DNA from: JAOTVV01 sp041602035
GTDB taxonomy: Bacteria; Gemmatimonadota; Gemmatimonadetes; Gemmatimonadales; GWC2-71-9
DNA: 64,000 nucleotides
Assembly (NCBI GenBank): GCA_041602035.1
Contig: JBFIHA010000013.1
Location: forward strand, 5,921-69,920
Direction of reading: 5' to 3'
In this document: one piece after another, positions 25,106-33,644 of the stretch
Numbering within the stretch: the stretch's first letter is position 1
Layout of the letters: every line of letters begins with the position of its first letter
Position numbers and translations under genes: made by a program
The notes under the pieces: generated by a model
Database searches by the model: none
What the model was told of the DNA's origin: nothing
Seen by the model: only the letters and a program-made list of their open reading frames with translations

Positions 25106-26445
25106 CGGTCACCTCCCGTCGACTGCGGGACCACCACGATCGTATGGCTGTTTTCTCTGGTCAGATACGTGCGGGCGACGCGCTTGATGTCGTCCATCGT
25201 CACCGCCATGTAGCCGTCCAGATCGGTGTCGATCTCGTCGATCGAATCGTGGAAATGGGCAAAGTGCTGGAGCGCTTCGGCCATGCCGAAGGCCGTCTGC
25301 CGCGAGAAGACCTGACCGCTGCGGAAGTTGTTCTTGGCTTTGCGGAGCTCCTCTTCGGTCACGCCACCGTCGGCGAGCTTGGCAACTTCGGCCCGGAGTT
25401 GCGCCTCGAGCGTGTCCGGATGGGCTCCCTGGTTGGCGATCGCGAACGTGAGGAGCAGTCCGTGATCGCGGCGGGACTGCGACCCCGCCCCCGCCTGGAG
25501 CGCCGTCTTGGCCTCGCGGACCATAGAGATATTGAGTCGTGAGCTCTCGCCACCCCCGAGGATCGTGCCGAGCAGCGATAGCGGGCGCGTGTCGGCCGCG
25601 CGGTGTGGTGGAATCGGGTACATCACGATTACCGCCGGGAGGTTGGCAAGCTGGTCTTCAACGACGACGGTCTTACCGAACGTGCCGTAGGTGAGTGCGC
25701 AGGAGACCCCCTCGGGATCGTTGCCCCGAGGGATGTCGCCGAAGTACTCCTCGATGAGCCGCTTTGCCCCGGCAGGCTGGAAATCCCCGGCCACGACGAG
25801 CGTGGCGTTGTTCGGGGCATAGTACAGATCGAAGAACCGCTGCACGTCCTCGGTCTTGGCCGCGTCGAGATCCTCCATCGATCCGATGACCGTATGAGAG
25901 TAGCCAAAACAGGTCGCCGAGTCGAACGGTTGCGTCAGGCCGTCGGTGAACGCCTTCGCATACGGTTGGTTGTCCACCCGCAGTCGGCGCTCCTCCTTCA
26001 CGGTCTCGCGCTGGTTCTCGAAGTTGGCGTCCGTGACCGCCAGCGACCGCATACGATCGGCTTCGAGCCACAGGGCCAAGTTCATTCGGTTGGAGGGGAC
26101 GATCTCGAAGTAGCTGGTGCGGTCCTCGTTTGTGGTCCCGTTCATGTCACCGCCGGCCCGCTCGATGAGCTGCATGTGCTCACCCTTGCCGACGTTCGCG
26201 GAACCCTGAAACATCATGTGCTCGAACAGGTGAGCGAACCCCGAGCGACCCATCCGCTCGTTGGCGCTGCCCACGTTGTACCACACGCTCACCGCGACGA
26301 CCGCCGCCGAGTGGTCCTCGGCGAGGATCACGCGGAGCCCGTTAGGCAGCGTGTACATCTCGTACGCGGTTTGGCCCGCGAGGGTCGGCGGCGCCACGGC
26401 GAGCGCGGCAGCCGCGAGCGCGGCGTATCCGATACGTCGCATCAT
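25102..26445 (-). CDS. M16 zinc metallopeptidase, active subunit, exported
   Basis: 447 aa, starting at ATG 26445 (M-M-R-R) with AGGAG five bases upstream. The frame opens further upstream into the divergent gene, but that part is non-homologous. It has a signal peptide (YAALAAAALAVAPPTLAG). The inverted zinc motif is intact in GFAHLFEHMMFQGS (HxxEH), with the distal Glu expected around LALWLEADRM / ENQRETVKEERR. The second half has the usual M16 C-domain features (AIVVMYPIPPHRAADTRP-like, LLGTILGGGESSRL). It should degrade peptides in the periplasm together with the overlapping inactive partner. Confidence 0.92.
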   Translation of the reverse strand: MMRRIGYAALAAAALAVAPPTLAGQTAYEMYTLPNGLRVILAEDHSAAVVAVSVWYNVGSANERMGRSGFAHLFEHMMFQGSANVGKGEHMQLIERAGGDMNGTTNEDRTSYFEIVPSNRMNLALWLEADRMRSLAVTDANFENQRETVKEERRLRVDNQPYAKAFTDGLTQPFDSATCFGYSHTVIGSMEDLDAAKTEDVQRFFDLYYAPNNATLVVAGDFQPAGAKRLIEEYFGDIPRGNDPEGVSCALTYGTFGKTVVVEDQLANLPAVIVMYPIPPHRAADTRPLSLLGTILGGGESSRLNISMVREAKTALQAGAGSQSRRDHGLLLTFAIANQGAHPDTLEAQLRAEVAKLADGGVTEEELRKAKNNFRSGQVFSRQTAFGMAEALQHFAHFHDSIDEIDTDLDGYMAVTMDDIKRVARTYLTRENSHTIVVVPQSTGGDR

Positions 26446-26581
26446 GCGTACTCCTCTTGTGCGAGAGCTCTGTAGCCTACGGAGAGAACCCGGCGTGGTC
26501 AACGTTGGACCCGAACGACACCTTCCGCCGTCGCGGTCTGCCGACGTAGGTTCCGGCACACGACTCCCCGAGGAGCCTGTC

Positions 26582-27061
26582 ATGGCACGGATCACGCTCA
26601 CGGCGCTTGCCTGCTTCGGCGCCATCGTTGCCTGCCAACCCACCGAACCGGAACTCACGGAGGAACAGCAACTAGCGCTGATCGATACACTGATGGGCGT
26701 GCAGCGCGATATGGTTACCGCCGCCAAGGCCGCCGACGCCGACGCCGTGATCGCATTCTTCGACAGCGCTACCGGCGTGATCATGGGGACCGAGTACCTC
26801 TCCCACACGGCACTGGTCGAACGACTGCGGCGAGCCTATGCAGCGGTCGATGGCCAGGTGGTGACCTGGCATCCTGCCAAGGTATCGGTCATGTCACGCG
26901 ACGTCGTGGCGATGACCCTCGGCGGACGGGTGGCCACCGTCGTGGCCGGCGATACGTCGGAGGCCGTGCCGGTGGCCTGGACCGAGGTGCTGGTGCGCAC
27001 GGATAGCGGCTGGAAGGTACTTCATGCACACCAGAGCATGGGGTCGGCGGCTCCACGGTAA
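26582..27061 (+). CDS. Lipoprotein with SnoaL/DUF4440-like (NTF2 fold) domain
   Basis: 159 aa. ATG 26582 lies six bases after AGGAG. The signal peptide ends in the lipobox IVAC (Cys18). The mature domain has the NTF2/SnoaL pattern: an N-terminal helix (LALIDTLMGVQRDMVTAAKA), ADAVIAFFDSATG, and C-terminal strands ending in GWKVLHAHQSMGS, as in DUF4440 proteins (W+xxHxS). No catalytic residue assignment is possible. It is divergent from the M16 operon, with 136 bp between them. A similar-fold protein occurs at 34937. The role is unknown; it may be ligand binding. Confidence 0.8.
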   Translation: MARITLTALACFGAIVACQPTEPELTEEQQLALIDTLMGVQRDMVTAAKAADADAVIAFFDSATGVIMGTEYLSHTALVERLRRAYAAVDGQVVTWHPAKVSVMSRDVVAMTLGGRVATVVAGDTSEAVPVAWTEVLVRTDSGWKVLHAHQSMGSAAPR

Positions 27062-27077
27062 CACCTCCGCACCCCCG

Positions 27078-27151
27078 ACGGACCGAAGCCAGCGCCGGCC
27101 ACGCCCACCGTGCGAAGGGGTAGGGCGTGGCCGGCATCACTTCCGGTCCGT
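27078..27151. terminator. Large bidirectional terminator hairpin between convergent genes
   Basis: The 13-bp perfect inverted repeat GCCGGCCACGCCC (27094-27106) / GGGCGTGGCCGGC (27123-27135) is extended by an outer near-perfect repeat, ACGGACCGAAG (27078-27088) and CTTCCGGTCCGT (27140-27151). It occupies almost the whole gap between the gene ending at 27061 (+) and the gene ending at 27166 (-). There is no T-run on either side. Confidence 0.6.
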
Positions 27152-27165
27152 TGGACCGCGTGAGA

Positions 27166-27930
27166 TCAGAGGCGGCGGCTTCTCACCCGGAAGTCGACGT
27201 TCTCGCTGATCCAGTTCCAGAGGTGCTCCTGGGATTCCGCATCGATCCCGGGTTCGGCCTGCTCCCGCCATCCGGTCATCACTTGGTCATCAACGGTCCA
27301 CATTCGCACCCGTTGGCGATCGATCTCCCGCTCCCACGCCACAGACGCGGTGGGTGACCCGTAGAGCAGCCGTACGGTCACGCTGCGCGACAGGTATTCG
27401 AGCGGATTCAAATCGATCTTGGCATACGCGCTCGTCGTATCCGTCGAGGCCCGCCGAGTGAAGTCGGGAATCCCGTCACTGAAGATCACCACGTCGAGCG
27501 GCGCCAGCACCAATCCCTGACGCTTGATGAGCGTGGCCACACGTCCGAAGAACGCGTTGAAGTCGGTGAAGGCGTCTTCCGGTGGGAAGAACGTCCGGAG
27601 CTGCGTGCGGATCTCTTCCACGCTCTTGTTCTGGAACGCGTGAATCGGCTGGAACGATTTGGGCTCGCCGACTCGCGCGCCTCCCACAGAGCCGACGAAC
27701 ACCGCCGACGGCACCCGCAGGTCACCCAGGCCATTCAAGTGGCCGTACAAGTAGTGCGCGGCGAAGTCGATCGCGTCCTCGTACTTGCCACCGGCCCGAA
27801 ACGAGCCACTCACGTCGATCCCGATCACCATGGTCGACCGAGCGGGGCGCCCGCCCTCCTTGGGAAGGCACGCGGCCGCGAGGAGAACGGCGAGACCCGC
27901 CGCGACGGAGACGACTACCCGGCGACGCAT
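27166..27930 (-). CDS. VWA-like lipoprotein coupled to a polytopic membrane protein
   Basis: 254 aa. The signal peptide ends in LAAAC (Cys21), which predicts a lipoprotein. The mature part starts TMVIGIDVSGSFRAGG. D-x-S-x-S is the MIDAS metal site of von Willebrand A domains, and VVIFSDGIPD provides the later MIDAS Asp. The region between them (YEDAIDFAAHYLYGHLNG, FFPPEDAFTDFNAFFGRVATLIKRQG) fits the VWA helices. Its start shares one base with the stop of the upstream membrane-protein gene (TGATG), so the two are translationally coupled and probably form a complex. I infer that it binds a partner protein in a metal-dependent way. Confidence 0.75.
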   Translation of the reverse strand: MRRRVVVSVAAGLAVLLAAACLPKEGGRPARSTMVIGIDVSGSFRAGGKYEDAIDFAAHYLYGHLNGLGDLRVPSAVFVGSVGGARVGEPKSFQPIHAFQNKSVEEIRTQLRTFFPPEDAFTDFNAFFGRVATLIKRQGLVLAPLDVVIFSDGIPDFTRRASTDTTSAYAKIDLNPLEYLSRSVTVRLLYGSPTASVAWEREIDRQRVRMWTVDDQVMTGWREQAEPGIDAESQEHLWNWISENVDFRVRSRRL

Positions 27931-29201
27931 CAGGCACCTCCGGCTTCGTGCGCCGGCTGGGTCCGCGCCGACTGCGCCTTGGCGGTCGGCTTGAGTCCCG
28001 CAATGCTCGGGGTCTTGGCCAGGATATCATCCAGGCTGCGGAACGGCAGCGAGAACATCGGACGGGATCCGACTGCCACCACAGCGAAGTTGACGGCGGC
28101 CGCCCCCATCTGCAGCACCGGCAGCGAGAGCAACTCGAACACCTGACGCGCTTCGCGCTTGAACCACTCGGTCTCGCTCTTGAGCGCCAGAATCGGTCCC
28201 TTCCAGAAATCCGGCTGCGGCGCCTGGTAGCCGGTGGTAACGCCCTCCTGCCGGATGGTCTCACGCGCGAGCACGGCGACCAGCGCCGGCGTGCCGTAGC
28301 GGCCGAACAGGAACCACGTCATCCCACGAACGCCGATCCAGCCAAACGACGCGAGCGCGAGCGTCGAGAAGAGGCCGAGCTGCACCTGTTCGCTCGTCGT
28401 CTGCGCAATCCACGGCGTAATCGCGTCGATCAGCTCGCGATAGAGGAAGATGACCTCGAAGAACATCACGAACAGCTCGACCGCCGACATCTGGATGATC
28501 TGCGCCACGTCCTTGGCGCGTACGGCCGCGGCCAACGCGTGAATACACGCGAAGCTCCCCAACACCAGGAAGAACAGGAAGATCCACAGCAGCGGCGCCA
28601 CGAGGCGCGGATCGGGCTCGAATCCCGTGATGCCCGCCAGCACCTCGGTCAGCGTCGGCTGGAGCGTATACATGAAGATCACGGCCTCGACCGCCGACCA
28701 CAGCAGCAGCGCGAGGAACGCCAGCCACGGCACCCCGGGCTTGAAGTAGTTGCGCGACGTCCAGTCGAGCATGCGGAGCGGACTCTGGAACGCCGCCTTC
28801 ACGGCCGCCACGGCGATACCGAGCCCCAGGCGCAAAAGCCCCCACACCCAGCCCACCATCACCACGCCGAGCCGTACGATTCCGGCCCAATAGAACCACG
28901 CGGTGCGTCCGGCATCCCACCACGCGATGAGCATGGCGGTGACGAACCGCCCTCGGTTGGACCGGAACGGAATCGTGTAGAGCGACGCCATCGTAATCCA
29001 GACGCCCGAAATGAGCAGCAGCATCGGCAGAAGAATCACGATGCGCTTGACCAGCATCTCGGCTGCGGTGTCACCATACCAGGTGAAGTTCATCATCGCC
29101 GCGTGCCAGTCCGGGATCCACGCGAGCGGTGCCGACAGTACCTCGGCGGCGCCACGCCACTCGGTGGGAACGAACGCTTGGACGAGCTGCATAGGGTCCA
29201 C
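27930..29201 (-). CDS. Polytopic membrane protein of unknown family
   Basis: 423 aa. ATG 29201 is preceded by CGGAG. About six to eight hydrophobic helices are visible, e.g. IVILLPMLLLISGVWITMA, GIVRLGVVMVGWVWGLLRLG, WLAFLALLLWSAVEAVIFMY, LVAPLLWIFLFFLVLGSFAC and VELFVMFFEVIFLYREL. They are followed by a soluble tail (ALKSETEWFKREARQVFELL...AKTPSIAGLKPTAKAQS). The first ~50 residues are amphipathic (WIPDWHAAMMNFTWYGDTAAEM). I recognise no family. It is coupled to the VWA lipoprotein downstream. The stretch 29202-29458 upstream holds only its presumed promoter region. Confidence 0.75.
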   Translation of the reverse strand: MDPMQLVQAFVPTEWRGAAEVLSAPLAWIPDWHAAMMNFTWYGDTAAEMLVKRIVILLPMLLLISGVWITMASLYTIPFRSNRGRFVTAMLIAWWDAGRTAWFYWAGIVRLGVVMVGWVWGLLRLGLGIAVAAVKAAFQSPLRMLDWTSRNYFKPGVPWLAFLALLLWSAVEAVIFMYTLQPTLTEVLAGITGFEPDPRLVAPLLWIFLFFLVLGSFACIHALAAAVRAKDVAQIIQMSAVELFVMFFEVIFLYRELIDAITPWIAQTTSEQVQLGLFSTLALASFGWIGVRGMTWFLFGRYGTPALVAVLARETIRQEGVTTGYQAPQPDFWKGPILALKSETEWFKREARQVFELLSLPVLQMGAAAVNFAVVAVGSRPMFSLPFRSLDDILAKTPSIAGLKPTAKAQSARTQPAHEAGGA

Positions 29202-29458
29202 TCCGTTGGAGTACAGATGAGACGGCGGGACACCTCAGAGCGGTATCCACTTCACGAATGCACTCGAGCCGTTCTCGGGATGCGCCTAGCCTGCGGTCTC
29301 AGCCCGAATGCAACGATGATCCAGGTCACACCGGCCGCCGATCGGAGCCGGCCTTTGTTCGGTTTCACACCGCGCGCGTTCGTGCCAAGTGTGCGTCGGC
29401 TAGTGGTTTGGACCCCTTCACCTCATGTGGCTTCTGGGCCAGGGAGGGCTGAGGGGAC

Positions 29459-30457
29459 TCATTCGTCGGGCGCGCGGACTCCTCCGCGTCGCCGAACCGC
29501 GCGAATCGTGGCCAAATGCTCTCCGTAGGTCCTCGAGAACACATGACGGCCGTCGCGGCGCGCGACGAAGTACAGGAAGTCCGACGGCAGCGGATACAAG
29601 GCAGCTTCGAGACTCGCGAGCGACGCCTGGCCGATCGGCGACGGCGGCAGTCCGGCCACGCGGTACGTGTTGAGCGGAGACGCAAACGCGTAGTCACGAT
29701 TGTAGAGCCGTCGCCGCTCGCCGAGCGCGTACACGACCGTCGGGTCGGCTTGCAGGCGCCGACCGTTGGCGAGGCGGTTGTGATACACCGACGAGACGTA
29801 GCCCAGATCGGCGTGATGCGGATCCTCCCCCTCGATGATCGACGCGAGGGTGACCACGTGGTGGCGCGTGTAGCCCAACGATTCGGCGCGCGCGGTCCAC
29901 ACGGGACGCCAGTGCGCCTCGAACGTATCCACCATCTGGCGCACTATCTGATCGGCACTCGCCCCAACGGGGATGTAATACGTGGTCGGGAATAAATACC
30001 CCTCCACGCTTTCGCTCTCGGCCCCCACCCGCGCTCGGATGCTCGAATCCCGTGTCGCCTGCACAAAGCTGTCGGGCGATACCCCCATGAGCTGCTCCAC
30101 CAGCGGCGCCAGTTCGCTGATCCAGATACCGCTCCGTACCTCGAGGCGCGTCTCAGGCTCCCTACCCCGCCGAAGAATGGCGAGCACCTTCCCCATAGGC
30201 GTGCCGGGCACCAGCGGATACACACCGGCCTTGATCCCGAGGTGTTTGCGGCCCATGCGCGCGAACCGGGCGAACGATTCCGCTGATCCGACAATGCCGT
30301 GAACCGCGAGCGACTCGGCGATCGCCTCCACCGGGGCGTCCGGAATGGTCACTCGAACGGCCTCAGGCGATTCCGGGACCACGCACGCTCCGAGCGTGAC
30401 GAAGAGCATGCTGACGGGCAGGAGCCCACAGCGGCAAACCGATGCGTGGGTCGTCAT
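29459..30457 (-). CDS. mltG: Endolytic murein transglycosylase MltG (YceG-like)
   Basis: 332 aa. It cleaves nascent peptidoglycan glycan strands. Family blocks are EVRSGIWISELAPLVEQLMG, ESVEGYLFPTTYYIPVGA, VTLASIIEGED (the Glu corresponds to the catalytic Glu of E. coli MltG), SSVYHNRLANGRRLQADPTV and SPLNTYRVAGLPPSPIG, ending with FLYFVARRDGRHVFSRTYGEH. Unlike the E. coli enzyme, which has an inner-membrane helix, the N-terminus here ends in a lipobox-like VTLGAC, so it may be a lipoprotein. No strong RBS precedes ATG 30457, and a slightly later start is possible. The gene is divergent from the DPP-IV-like gene. Confidence 0.9.
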   Translation of the reverse strand: MTTHASVCRCGLLPVSMLFVTLGACVVPESPEAVRVTIPDAPVEAIAESLAVHGIVGSAESFARFARMGRKHLGIKAGVYPLVPGTPMGKVLAILRRGREPETRLEVRSGIWISELAPLVEQLMGVSPDSFVQATRDSSIRARVGAESESVEGYLFPTTYYIPVGASADQIVRQMVDTFEAHWRPVWTARAESLGYTRHHVVTLASIIEGEDPHHADLGYVSSVYHNRLANGRRLQADPTVVYALGERRRLYNRDYAFASPLNTYRVAGLPPSPIGQASLASLEAALYPLPSDFLYFVARRDGRHVFSRTYGEHLATIRAVRRRGGVRAPDE

Positions 30458-30605
30458 CCTGCGAGCGTAGCTGCAGGGTCATGGCCGGGCTGTGATGCAG
30501 CTAACAGTGGGGGGGTCCCCGCAGCCGGGCGGCCGCGACCGCCCATTGGGGATCCAAGCGCGTTATCATTCGTTCCGTTTGCGAACCACTGAACGGAGTG
30601 CGGAT

Positions 30606-32864
30606 ATGATGCAGATCGGCGTGGGCGCAGTTGCAGTGATATCAGTGCTGTCGCTGGTCCCGGCGCAACAACTCACGGCACAAGCACGGGGTCGCGAGCT
30701 CTACGACCTGATGGGAAGCACCAGGCTCGCCCCAACCACCGGCACGCCAATGGTGCGCTGGCTGCCGGACGGCCGCGGCTACTATACGACTCGGCGGGAT
30801 ACCGAGCGCGGACTCCAGTTTCTCCGGGTCGATCCCGAATCGGGGCGCGAGTCCCCCCTCTTCGATCGCGCCACGGCCGACGCCCTCCGGATGCACTACG
30901 CCCAACTGACGGGATCGCCGGTCACCGGGCTGCCCTTCACCGCTTTCGACCTCACGCAGGACGGGCGCGCCCTGACGTTTACGAGCGAGAAACGGCATTT
31001 CCATTACACCTTCGCCACGCGACGGCTGCGGGAGCTCCTCCGCCCGGAGATCGAGCCGCAGCCGTACACGCAGGACTTGATGCGCGGCATGGGCGGTAGC
31101 CAGCTGTGGAACGGCACCTATTCGCCGGACTACGGGCGGTTCGCCTATGTGAGAGGTTTCGACCTCTACGTGGCGAACACGGTGACCGGCCACGAGACAC
31201 GCCTCACGCATGACGGGAACCTCGATACCTTCAACGGCCGGCCCAACTGGGTCTACCCGGAGGAATTCAACCAGCGTGACGCGTATTGGTTCTCACCGGA
31301 CGGCACCAAGCTGGCCTATTACCGCTCCGACGAGAGTGGCGTGCACAAATACCCCATCGTGCACGACCTCGCCGCCGAAGCCGAGCTCGAGCTGCAGAGC
31401 TACCCCAAGGCCGGCGAGCCAAACCCCACTGTCGTACTCCGTATCGTCGACATCGCCTCGGGGGAGACGGTCGAGATCGAGACCAATAGCACACCAGACA
31501 ACTACATCGTTCGACCGATCTGGCTGCCCGGCGGTCATGAGGTGCTCTTGCAGCGACTGAATCGCCACCAGAGTGTGTTGGAGCTGCTGGCTGCCGACGT
31601 GCGCACGGGCCAGGTCCGGACCGTGCTCACCGAGCGCGAGCCGGCCTTCGTCAATGTCCACGACGACTTCACGCTGCTCAAGGACGGGAACCGGTTCCTG
31701 TGGAGCTCCGAGCGTAGCGGTTGGCGCCACCTCTATCTGTACTCCCTGGACGGAACCCAGATCGCACAGCTCACCAGCGGATCGTGGCCCGTGTCGAGCG
31801 TCACCGGCATCGACCCGGACGAGCGCTGGGTGTACTTCACCGGAAACGACACCACTGGGTTGGAAACGCACTTCTTCCGGGTTCGGCTGGACGGCTCCTT
31901 GCTGCAGCGCCTCACCAAGGAGCCGGGCACGCACCGCATCAGCATGGACCCCGCCGCGCGCTACTATGTGGATTCGTACTCGTCGTTCACGACCCCCCCC
32001 ACCGCGAACTTACATCGCGCCGACGGCACGTTGGTGCGGAAACTCATGAGCAGCAACACTGCTCGGCTCGATTCGCTCAGGCTCGAGCCGCCCGAACTGG
32101 TGATCGTCACGGCCGCCGACGGCGTGACCAAGCTGCACGGCATGCTCTACAAGCCGGCGGGATACGATCCGACCGTCGCGTACCCGCTGCTGATTCCCGT
32201 CTACGGTGGGCCGCACTCCAAGGCGATCAGCAACCAGTTCTATCACGTCGGCAACGATCAGCGGCTCGCGCAGCTCGGTTTCATAGTATGGCGAGTCGAC
32301 AATCGCGGGCTCCGAAACCGCGGCAAAGCGTTCGAGGCCGAAACGTATCTCAAGCTGGGTCAGGTCGATCTGGCCGATCAAATCGCGGCGTTGCGGCAGA
32401 TCACCGAGCGGCCGTACGTGGATGCCACACGCGTTGGGATATTCGGCGGCTCGTACGGCGGATACATGACCGTGCTGGCATTACTCAAGGAGCCTGACCT
32501 GTTCCACGTGGGTGTGGCGCACGCCCCCGTCACCGACTGGCGTAACTACGACACGATCTATACCGAGCGCTACATGCGCACGCCGCAAGACAACGCCGAG
32601 GGATACGATTTGGGCTCGGCCCTGCCGCACGCGGCAAATCTCAGGGGGAAGCTCCTTCTGACCCATGGGAGCGTGGACAACAACGTCCATCCCGGCAACA
32701 CGATCCAGCTCGTCAACGCGCTGATCCAAGCTGGCAAGCGATTCGATCTCATGTTGTATCCGGACAATCGGCACGGGGTGCGGGGAACCGCCGGTCGGCA
32801 CCTGAGCGAGCTGCGTATCGACTATCTGGTGGAGCACCTGCAACCGCCGACGTATCCGTGGTAG
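30606..32864 (+). CDS. Dipeptidyl-peptidase IV-like serine peptidase (S9B), exported
   Basis: 752 aa from ATG 30606, with GGAG seven bases upstream. The frame is open 38 codons earlier but without a signal-like start. It has a signal peptide (GAVAVISVLSLVPAQQLTAQA). An N-terminal beta-propeller (DPPIV_N, e.g. NWVYPEEFNQRDAYWFSPDG, where the E-E-F region binds the peptide N-terminus in DPP-IV) precedes the alpha/beta-hydrolase domain. The catalytic triad is Ser616 in GGSYGGYMT, Asp691 in HGSVDNNVH and His723 in NRHGV. It should release dipeptides from oligopeptides in the periplasm. Peptidase E follows on the same strand. Confidence 0.93.
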   Translation: MMQIGVGAVAVISVLSLVPAQQLTAQARGRELYDLMGSTRLAPTTGTPMVRWLPDGRGYYTTRRDTERGLQFLRVDPESGRESPLFDRATADALRMHYAQLTGSPVTGLPFTAFDLTQDGRALTFTSEKRHFHYTFATRRLRELLRPEIEPQPYTQDLMRGMGGSQLWNGTYSPDYGRFAYVRGFDLYVANTVTGHETRLTHDGNLDTFNGRPNWVYPEEFNQRDAYWFSPDGTKLAYYRSDESGVHKYPIVHDLAAEAELELQSYPKAGEPNPTVVLRIVDIASGETVEIETNSTPDNYIVRPIWLPGGHEVLLQRLNRHQSVLELLAADVRTGQVRTVLTEREPAFVNVHDDFTLLKDGNRFLWSSERSGWRHLYLYSLDGTQIAQLTSGSWPVSSVTGIDPDERWVYFTGNDTTGLETHFFRVRLDGSLLQRLTKEPGTHRISMDPAARYYVDSYSSFTTPPTANLHRADGTLVRKLMSSNTARLDSLRLEPPELVIVTAADGVTKLHGMLYKPAGYDPTVAYPLLIPVYGGPHSKAISNQFYHVGNDQRLAQLGFIVWRVDNRGLRNRGKAFEAETYLKLGQVDLADQIAALRQITERPYVDATRVGIFGGSYGGYMTVLALLKEPDLFHVGVAHAPVTDWRNYDTIYTERYMRTPQDNAEGYDLGSALPHAANLRGKLLLTHGSVDNNVHPGNTIQLVNALIQAGKRFDLMLYPDNRHGVRGTAGRHLSELRIDYLVEHLQPPTYPW

Positions 32865-32930
32865 AAGAAGTGCGGCGAGGCCCGTGACGCCAGCAATGGT
32901 GCGTGGAACACCTGGATGGTACCGGCGCCG

Positions 32931-33629
32931 ATGATGCAACTACTGCTCTTGAGCAACTCGACCAACTATGGATCGGGATTCCTCGAGCATGCCGAAGAGA
33001 TGTTGCGGCGGCTGTTCGGCACGCGGATTCGCGAGGTGCTGTTCGTGCCGTACGCCGCCGTGCGGTTCTCGTTCGATGCGTTCGCGGACCGCGTCGCCGA
33101 CCGGTTCCGCTCACTTGGCGTCAAGGTGCGCGCCCTGCATCGTGAGCTCGACCCGGTACGGGCGGTCGAGGTTGCCGAAGCGATCGCGGTGGGCGGAGGG
33201 AACACGTTCCAACTTCTCGCGCGGCTCCAGGAGCAGTCCTTGATCGAGCCCGTCCGCCGTCGCGTGCGAGACGGAGCCCGCTATGTGGGATGGAGCGCGG
33301 GAGCGAACGTGGCCTGCCCGAGCATCAAGACCACCAACGACATGCCCATCGTAGCGCCGCAGAGCTTTGCGGCGCTGGAGCTCGTGCCGTTTCAGATCAA
33401 CCCGCACTACACCGAGGCCCGACTGCCCGACCACGGTGGAGAGACGCGGCCGGAACGCCTGATGGAGTTCGTACAGGCGAATCCAGCCGTACCGGTGGTC
33501 GCGCTGCCGGAAGGAACGGCGCTCTTGGTCGAAGACGGTGCCGTGACGCTGTTGGGTCCGACCGCAGCGACCCTGTTCTCGTCCGACGACGATCCTCGTT
33601 CGCTCGAACCCGGACCGCTTGCGTTGTAG
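32931..33629 (+). CDS. pepE: Peptidase E (alpha-aspartyl dipeptidase, S51)
   Basis: 232 aa. It hydrolyses dipeptides with N-terminal Asp in the cytoplasm. MQLLLLSNSTNYG aligns with the E. coli PepE N-terminus, so I chose the start at 32931 (Met-Met). An ATG at 32916 is possible. Family motifs are AVGGGNTFQLLARL, GWSAGANVACPSI with the nucleophile Ser (about residue 120), and FQINPHYTEA with the His of the catalytic machinery. There is no signal peptide. It lies 66 bp after the DPP-IV-like gene on the same strand, so the two may act in sequence on peptides. It is convergent with the M14 gene, 15 bp away. Confidence 0.9.
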   Translation: MMQLLLLSNSTNYGSGFLEHAEEMLRRLFGTRIREVLFVPYAAVRFSFDAFADRVADRFRSLGVKVRALHRELDPVRAVEVAEAIAVGGGNTFQLLARLQEQSLIEPVRRRVRDGARYVGWSAGANVACPSIKTTNDMPIVAPQSFAALELVPFQINPHYTEARLPDHGGETRPERLMEFVQANPAVPVVALPEGTALLVEDGAVTLLGPTAATLFSSDDDPRSLEPGPLAL

Positions 33630-33644
33630 CGACTCGAGGCTGAC

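Noticed and set aside
27582..29528. Long plus-strand open frame (648 codons) opposite the VWA and membrane-protein genes
   Set aside because: Its translation is a low-complexity Arg/His/Glu-rich shadow. The minus strand gives clean transmembrane helices, a lipobox and RBSs.
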